From: an uncultured Dorea sp.
GTDB taxonomy: Bacteria > Bacillota > Clostridia > Lachnospirales > Lachnospiraceae
Direction of reading: 5' to 3'
Length of the DNA stretch: 64,000 nucleotides
Assembly: GCA_910578495.1 (NCBI GenBank)
Contig: CAJTRE010000011.1
Span: 4,207-68,206 of the forward strand
Shown: one piece after another, positions 60,922-64,000 of the stretch
How the letters are laid out: the number at the start of each line of letters is the position of its first letter
Position numbering within the stretch: the stretch's first letter is position 1
Made by a program: the position numbers and the translations under genes
The notes under the pieces: generated by a model
What the model was told of the DNA's origin: nothing
The model's input: only the letters and a program-made list of their open reading frames with translations
Database searches by the model: none

Positions 60922-61575
60922 CTAAAATTCTTTTTTCTTCATTATTGCTAGACTGATAAGATATGAAATAGTCAAAATAATAACAGAAAGTAACAAAAAT
61001 AATAAAACATACATTTGTGGCTCAAATTGAGGGAGCTTTTTTAAAAGTGCATATAAATCTATTCCCATAAATTCAGTAGCCTTTATAATAAGCAGTCCTA
61101 TGACAAATATAAATCCCATTACACCTATAATAGCAATTCTTCCTTTTTCGCCACCAAATTTCAAGATAAAAGGAAGCATGATTGATAAAATCAATAAAAT
61201 AGTAGGAAATAAAGAACCTGCTGTTATAAAAATTTCATTAAAACTGCCTGTTTTTGCAATACCAATAGCAATTAAACTAATAACAGTTCCCAACAGCAAA
61301 GAAGTTATTCCCGAAATCAATCCGAAGATATATTTTTCCAGTACATAATCTTTTCGTGTTATCGGTAAAGAAAATAAAAAAGCATTTCCATTATCAAATT
61401 CATCATAGCTAATTGAACTCAACGAGAACAATGAACCAACAAAGCCTAAGAAACCAATAGGAAACGAAGTCCCTGGAGATGTTATTATCATTATCAGTGA
61501 AATGGCAACAATCGCCATAAAGAAGTTTTTTTGTCCTTTCAGCAACTTAAAATCTTTAATCAATAAACCTTTCAT
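60922..61575 (-). CDS. ABC-2 type transporter permease
   Basis: 217 residues with six membrane segments (first FFMAIVAISLIMIITSP, last LLFLLLSVIILTISYLISLA). N-terminal KGLLIKDFKLLKGQKNFF is typical of ABC-2 permeases linked to YtrA-type regulators. Start overlaps the ATPase stop by one base. Probably exports or resists an antimicrobial compound; substrate unknown. Confidence 0.88.
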   Translation of the reverse strand: MKGLLIKDFKLLKGQKNFFMAIVAISLIMIITSPGTSFPIGFLGFVGSLFSLSSISYDEFDNGNAFLFSLPITRKDYVLEKYIFGLISGITSLLLGTVISLIAIGIAKTGSFNEIFITAGSLFPTILLILSIMLPFILKFGGEKGRIAIIGVMGFIFVIGLLIIKATEFMGIDLYALLKKLPQFEPQMYVLLFLLLSVIILTISYLISLAIMKKKEF

Positions 61576-62423
61576 TATTCAACACCTCTAATCATCATTG
61601 TTATTACTTCGTCTATATTTCCTTTTTCAATCGCTATCTGAGGATAGTTTTCGGTATAATACTGTTTTTGATTAGTTAAACAACTATATCCATAGCTTTC
61701 TTTTTTTGTACGTAAAATATATTGTCTGTCTAATTTAGAATATTCTTCTTCATCAACTTTAAGCAGGGCATAATCGCTTAATAATACATCAGTATCTTCG
61801 TGCATGATTACCTTTCCTTGATGTATCATATAAAGGTCATCACATAAAGTTTCTAAATCACTAGAAATATGAGAACTAATTAAAATAGAGCGTTCTTCGT
61901 CCTTTTCTATAAAATCTCTTAGCATTTCTAGTAATTCATCTCTAGCTATTACATCTAATCCCGCCGTTGGTTCATCAAGAATTAACAACTTTGCATTATG
62001 TGAAACAGCAACTAAGACTTTTACTTTCGCTTTCATACCAGTTGAAAAATCTTTTATTCTTTTATTTCGTGGAAGCTGAAACTTTTTAACTTGTTCTATA
62101 AAAAATGATTTATCAAAATTTTGATATAGACTATCAATAATAGGAATAATATCATTGATTGTTAAATATCCACTAAAGCCAGAGTCTGAAAGAACTACTC
62201 CCAAATCTTGTTTATCTTTTGCAGTAAAATCTTGTAATGACTTTCCAAGAATATTTATAGTTCCACTATCAAAGGAAATTAACCCTAAAATAGCTTTAAA
62301 TGTAGTGCTTTTTCCTGCACCATTTTGACCAATCAAACCAGTTACATGACCTTTCTTTACTTCAAGTGAGCAATCAAGCGAAAAGTTTTCATAACTTTTT
62401 TTCAAATGTTCAATCTTTAACAT
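61575..62423 (-). CDS. ABC transporter ATPase
   Basis: 282 residues. Walker A GLIGQNGAGKSTTFK, signature DFSTGMKAKVKVLVA (a variant FSTGM in place of LSGGQ, as in many YtrB-like ATPases), Walker B LLILDEPTAGLD, then a C-terminal regulatory part. Partners the permease and is controlled by the GntR gene just before it. It is of the same family as the chromosomal ATPase fragment at 51821, though they are not identical. Confidence 0.9.
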   Translation of the reverse strand: MLKIEHLKKSYENFSLDCSLEVKKGHVTGLIGQNGAGKSTTFKAILGLISFDSGTINILGKSLQDFTAKDKQDLGVVLSDSGFSGYLTINDIIPIIDSLYQNFDKSFFIEQVKKFQLPRNKRIKDFSTGMKAKVKVLVAVSHNAKLLILDEPTAGLDVIARDELLEMLRDFIEKDEERSILISSHISSDLETLCDDLYMIHQGKVIMHEDTDVLLSDYALLKVDEEEYSKLDRQYILRTKKESYGYSCLTNQKQYYTENYPQIAIEKGNIDEVITMMIRGVE

Positions 62424-62425
62424 AT

Positions 62426-62797
62426 CTAACCCTCCAAAATTAACTCAAATAGTTTTTTTATATCTTCATCACTGATACCGTAACATCTGCCTTTTTGAAT
62501 AACTCGTTCTAAATCAGTTTCTAATTCCTTTTTCTGCTCCTCTAATAAAAGCTCCGTATTTGTAGCAGTAACATACGTTCCTTTTCCATGAATTGTCACT
62601 GTAAATCCCTCATTTTCCAAGTTATCGTATGCTTTTTTTACAGTTAAAGCACTTATTTTTAATTCTTTTGCAAGAGAACGAACAGACGGAAGATTATCAT
62701 TTTCTTTTAATTTTCCATTCCGAATTAAAGTTTTAACTTGTTCTACTATTTGCTCGTAAATAGGTATCATTGAAGAATGGTTTATAATAATTTTCAT
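62426..62797 (-). CDS. GntR-family regulator, YtrA subfamily, of the element
   Basis: 123 residues from ATG at 62797 (AAAGGGGCTG upstream); longer frames read into the promoter. Winged helix (PIYEQIVEQVKTLIRNGKLK, then LPSVRSLAKELKISALTVKK) and short helical tail. It is expected to repress this operon through the inverted repeat at 62824-62860. Confidence 0.92.
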   Translation of the reverse strand: MKIIINHSSMIPIYEQIVEQVKTLIRNGKLKENDNLPSVRSLAKELKISALTVKKAYDNLENEGFTVTIHGKGTYVTATNTELLLEEQKKELETDLERVIQKGRCYGISDEDIKKLFELILEG

Positions 62798-62821
62798 CTC
62801 ACAGCCCCTTTCTGTATAAAC

Positions 62822-62860
62822 AGTATATAACAGAGTGATGCTGTTGTCAAGTGTTATATA
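62822..62860 (-). promoter_or_regulatory. Promoter and GntR operator of the element ABC operon
   Basis: Minus strand TTGACA (plus 62845-62850), 17-base spacer and TATACT (plus 62822-62827). A perfect inverted repeat TATATAACA/TGTTATATA (plus 62824-62832 and 62852-62860) overlaps the -10 on one side and lies just upstream of the -35 on the other, so bound regulator would block polymerase. Confidence 0.85.
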
Positions 62861-62869
62861 GTGTTTGCA

Positions 62870-62911
62870 CAAAAAGAGTGAAGCGTGCAAATCTGATAAG
62901 AAATGCACGCT
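62870..62911 (-). terminator. Terminator after tcpC
   Basis: Minus-strand AGCGTGCA pairs with TGCACGCT across a 14-base loop, followed by TCACTCTTTTT. It separates the transfer operon from the cargo promoter. Confidence 0.75.
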
Positions 62912-62918
62912 ATATCAT

Positions 62919-63821
62919 TTACCCTACAATCTTCCAGTTGCTATCCTTATGTAGCACAAGCTCATACTGCGAAACTAAAGTTGCCTTTGTCTGATTATCA
63001 AGGAATTTCACAGCAACCTTAACTTTCACATTATCCCCGTCCTTTGTAAAGATAGGGTTTACCAGTTCAGAATAAAGGTAGTCCCTGCCGATAGGTTCAA
63101 GCACATTTTCCGATACATAGTAAGCAAGCTCTTTTTCTGTGGCTGTCGGGTACAGTTTAAAGAATGTTTCCAGAAATGAGGTAGCGTCATTGACGGTATC
63201 AGCGTCCACGCTTGCGTCTGCTTCTGATGTCTTTGGCTCATAATCTGATTTTTCGATTGCTGGTGCAAGGGTAGGGTTCTGAATGATTACCATATCTCCG
63301 TCAGCGTCCACATGGACTATTACGGTATAGGTTGCCTTGACCGCTGTTGTCTGTTCTCCCTCTTTTATCTGCTGATCTACTTCGTAGGTAGCAGAAAAAG
63401 TGTCCGTTCCCGACTGTTCGATACTCCATACAATCACATCTGTAACCGTGGAACTGGTCGGTATATCCGTTCTAATTGTATCAACATTCAAGTCCTGCAA
63501 TTCCTTTGTCAGATAACTGTTGATTGCCTGCGTCCTTGCTTCGATAACTTCTTTGCTGTTGTTCCATGTGTAATAGGACTTCGCAAAGTTTTTCACGAAA
63601 TTTTCAATCCCGTTGGTGTCCTGCAAGCGAAGCTCTATCACTTCTTTTTCATGGGTCGTGTGCTGGTCGATAGCCGTAAAATTCTTATACACCCCAAAGC
63701 TCACGCTTGCGATAAGCACCACCCACAATGCAATCACGGTTTTCTTATGTGTGCCTACCTTGACAGTACGCACCTTTTTTTCTTTGATATTTTCTGTCTG
63801 TTTCTTATTCTTCTTAAACAT
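62919..63821 (-). CDS. tcpC: Conjugal transfer protein TcpC (Tn916 Orf13-like)
   Basis: 300 residues from ATG at 63821, with AAAGGACTG upstream; the longer frame overlaps the preceding gene. Basic cytoplasmic N-terminus, one membrane segment (VIALWVVLIASVSFGVYKNF), then two NTF2-like extracellular domains (about 60-180 and 190-300), the VirB8-like TcpC design. It is a core part of the Gram-positive conjugation channel. Confidence 0.93.
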   Translation of the reverse strand: MFKKNKKQTENIKEKKVRTVKVGTHKKTVIALWVVLIASVSFGVYKNFTAIDQHTTHEKEVIELRLQDTNGIENFVKNFAKSYYTWNNSKEVIEARTQAINSYLTKELQDLNVDTIRTDIPTSSTVTDVIVWSIEQSGTDTFSATYEVDQQIKEGEQTTAVKATYTVIVHVDADGDMVIIQNPTLAPAIEKSDYEPKTSEADASVDADTVNDATSFLETFFKLYPTATEKELAYYVSENVLEPIGRDYLYSELVNPIFTKDGDNVKVKVAVKFLDNQTKATLVSQYELVLHKDSNWKIVG

Positions 63822-63835
63822 ATTTTCAGTCCTTT

Positions 63836-64000
63836 CTATTGTTTTACTCGTCCTGCACCGATTAAGTGCTGTTGCCAATAACTGCTGGTTAAGTCTGCAT
63901 ATCCGATAGGGTCGCCTGCATGGTACATCTGATTATTTCCTACATAGTAGAGTAGGAAAGCACCGCCTTTCCCTATTTCTAAGGTAGGTTTGTGCAGTCC
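63836..64000 (-). CDS. NlpC/P60 cell-wall hydrolase of the transfer module, C-terminal end (partial)
   Basis: 55 codons up to a TAG at 63836-63838, cut by the window end. GGAFLLYYVGNNQMYHAGDP and YWQQHLIGAGRVKQ are the end of the NlpC/P60 peptidase domain of Tn916 Orf14-like proteins, which open peptidoglycan for the channel. The stop lies 14 bases before the tcpC start. Confidence 0.85.
   Translation of the reverse strand, partial: GLHKPTLEIGKGGAFLLYYVGNNQMYHAGDPIGYADLTSSYWQQHLIGAGRVKQ

Larger units (their letters stand above)
51944..64000. mobile_element. Integrative conjugative element related to Tn916/Tn5397 (one end, partial)
   Basis: From the junction inward: large serine recombinase, small gene, Orf8-like and Orf7-like regulators, a cargo block, tcpC (Orf13-like) and an NlpC/P60 gene (Orf14-like). 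This is the Tn916 order read from the integrase end, with TndX-type recombinase in place of Int/Xis as in Tn5397. Where Tn916 carries tet(M), this element carries a Bce-type resistance module and a GntR-ABC operon. The other end lies outside the window. Confidence 0.88.

Overview
The window reads as the chromosome of a motile, Gram-positive, anaerobic clostridium, most likely a Lachnospiraceae gut bacterium. This is inferred from the single long motility locus, FliY in place of FliN, CheC/CheD/CheV, FliW-CsrA, strong AGGAGG ribosome sites, moderate GC, flagellins of the short MRIQHN type, and a Tn916/Tn5397-like conjugative element at the right end. No rRNA, tRNA or CRISPR array was seen.

Layout. 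(1) 1-7.5 kb, plus strand: end of cheA, cheW, cheR, cheB, then flgM, flgN, flgK, flgL, a DUF6470 gene, fliW and csrA. (2) 7.6-14.6 kb, minus strand: fliD, fliS, a FliT-like gene, an FtsE-like ATPase without a usual Q-loop, a degenerate nucleotidyltransferase-like protein and a chemoreceptor. (3) 14.7-16.3 kb, plus strand: a ParA ATPase paired with a ComFB-domain protein. (4) 16.3-42.6 kb, minus strand: a long flagellar-chemotaxis operon that begins with a lytic transglycosylase and flgB and ends with cheV and a degenerate EAL-HDOD protein. flgC has moved to between cheY and fliY, and fliL, flhF and flhG are absent from their usual places. (5) 42.9-50.5 kb: a chemoreceptor with a repetitive Ser/Tyr/Asn tail, two flagellin genes facing each other as large inverted repeats, a decayed coiled-coil gene pair between them, a Hin-type serine recombinase and a PilZ protein. 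(6) 50.5-51.9 kb: plsC, then a GntR regulator and an ABC ATPase gene cut off inside its Walker A motif. (7) 51.9-64 kb: the end of an integrative conjugative element with a large serine recombinase, Orf7/Orf8-like regulators, a BceRSAB-type peptide-antibiotic resistance module, a GntR-controlled ABC transporter, tcpC and the end of an NlpC/P60 gene.

How it fits together. The long operon builds the basal body, export gate, motor, hook and the sigma factor FliA. The anti-sigma factor FlgM, filament genes, chaperones and flagellins are the late genes, and several have sigma-28-like -10 boxes. FliW-CsrA probably controls flagellin translation: both flagellin leaders carry a GGA-loop hairpin just before the ribosome site.

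The most interesting locus is the flagellin pair. Only one copy (47440-48882) has a recognisable promoter. The two genes share about 530 bp of inverted homology over leader and N-terminus. A 29-30 bp piece of that conserved coding sequence occurs a third time, outside any gene, at the far side of the adjacent serine recombinase gene. Inversion between the sites in the two genes would swap the expressed flagellin body. Inversion between the promoter-proximal gene and the orphan site would switch flagellin off. This is a sequence-based hypothesis for a combined type-switch and on/off flagellin phase-variation system.
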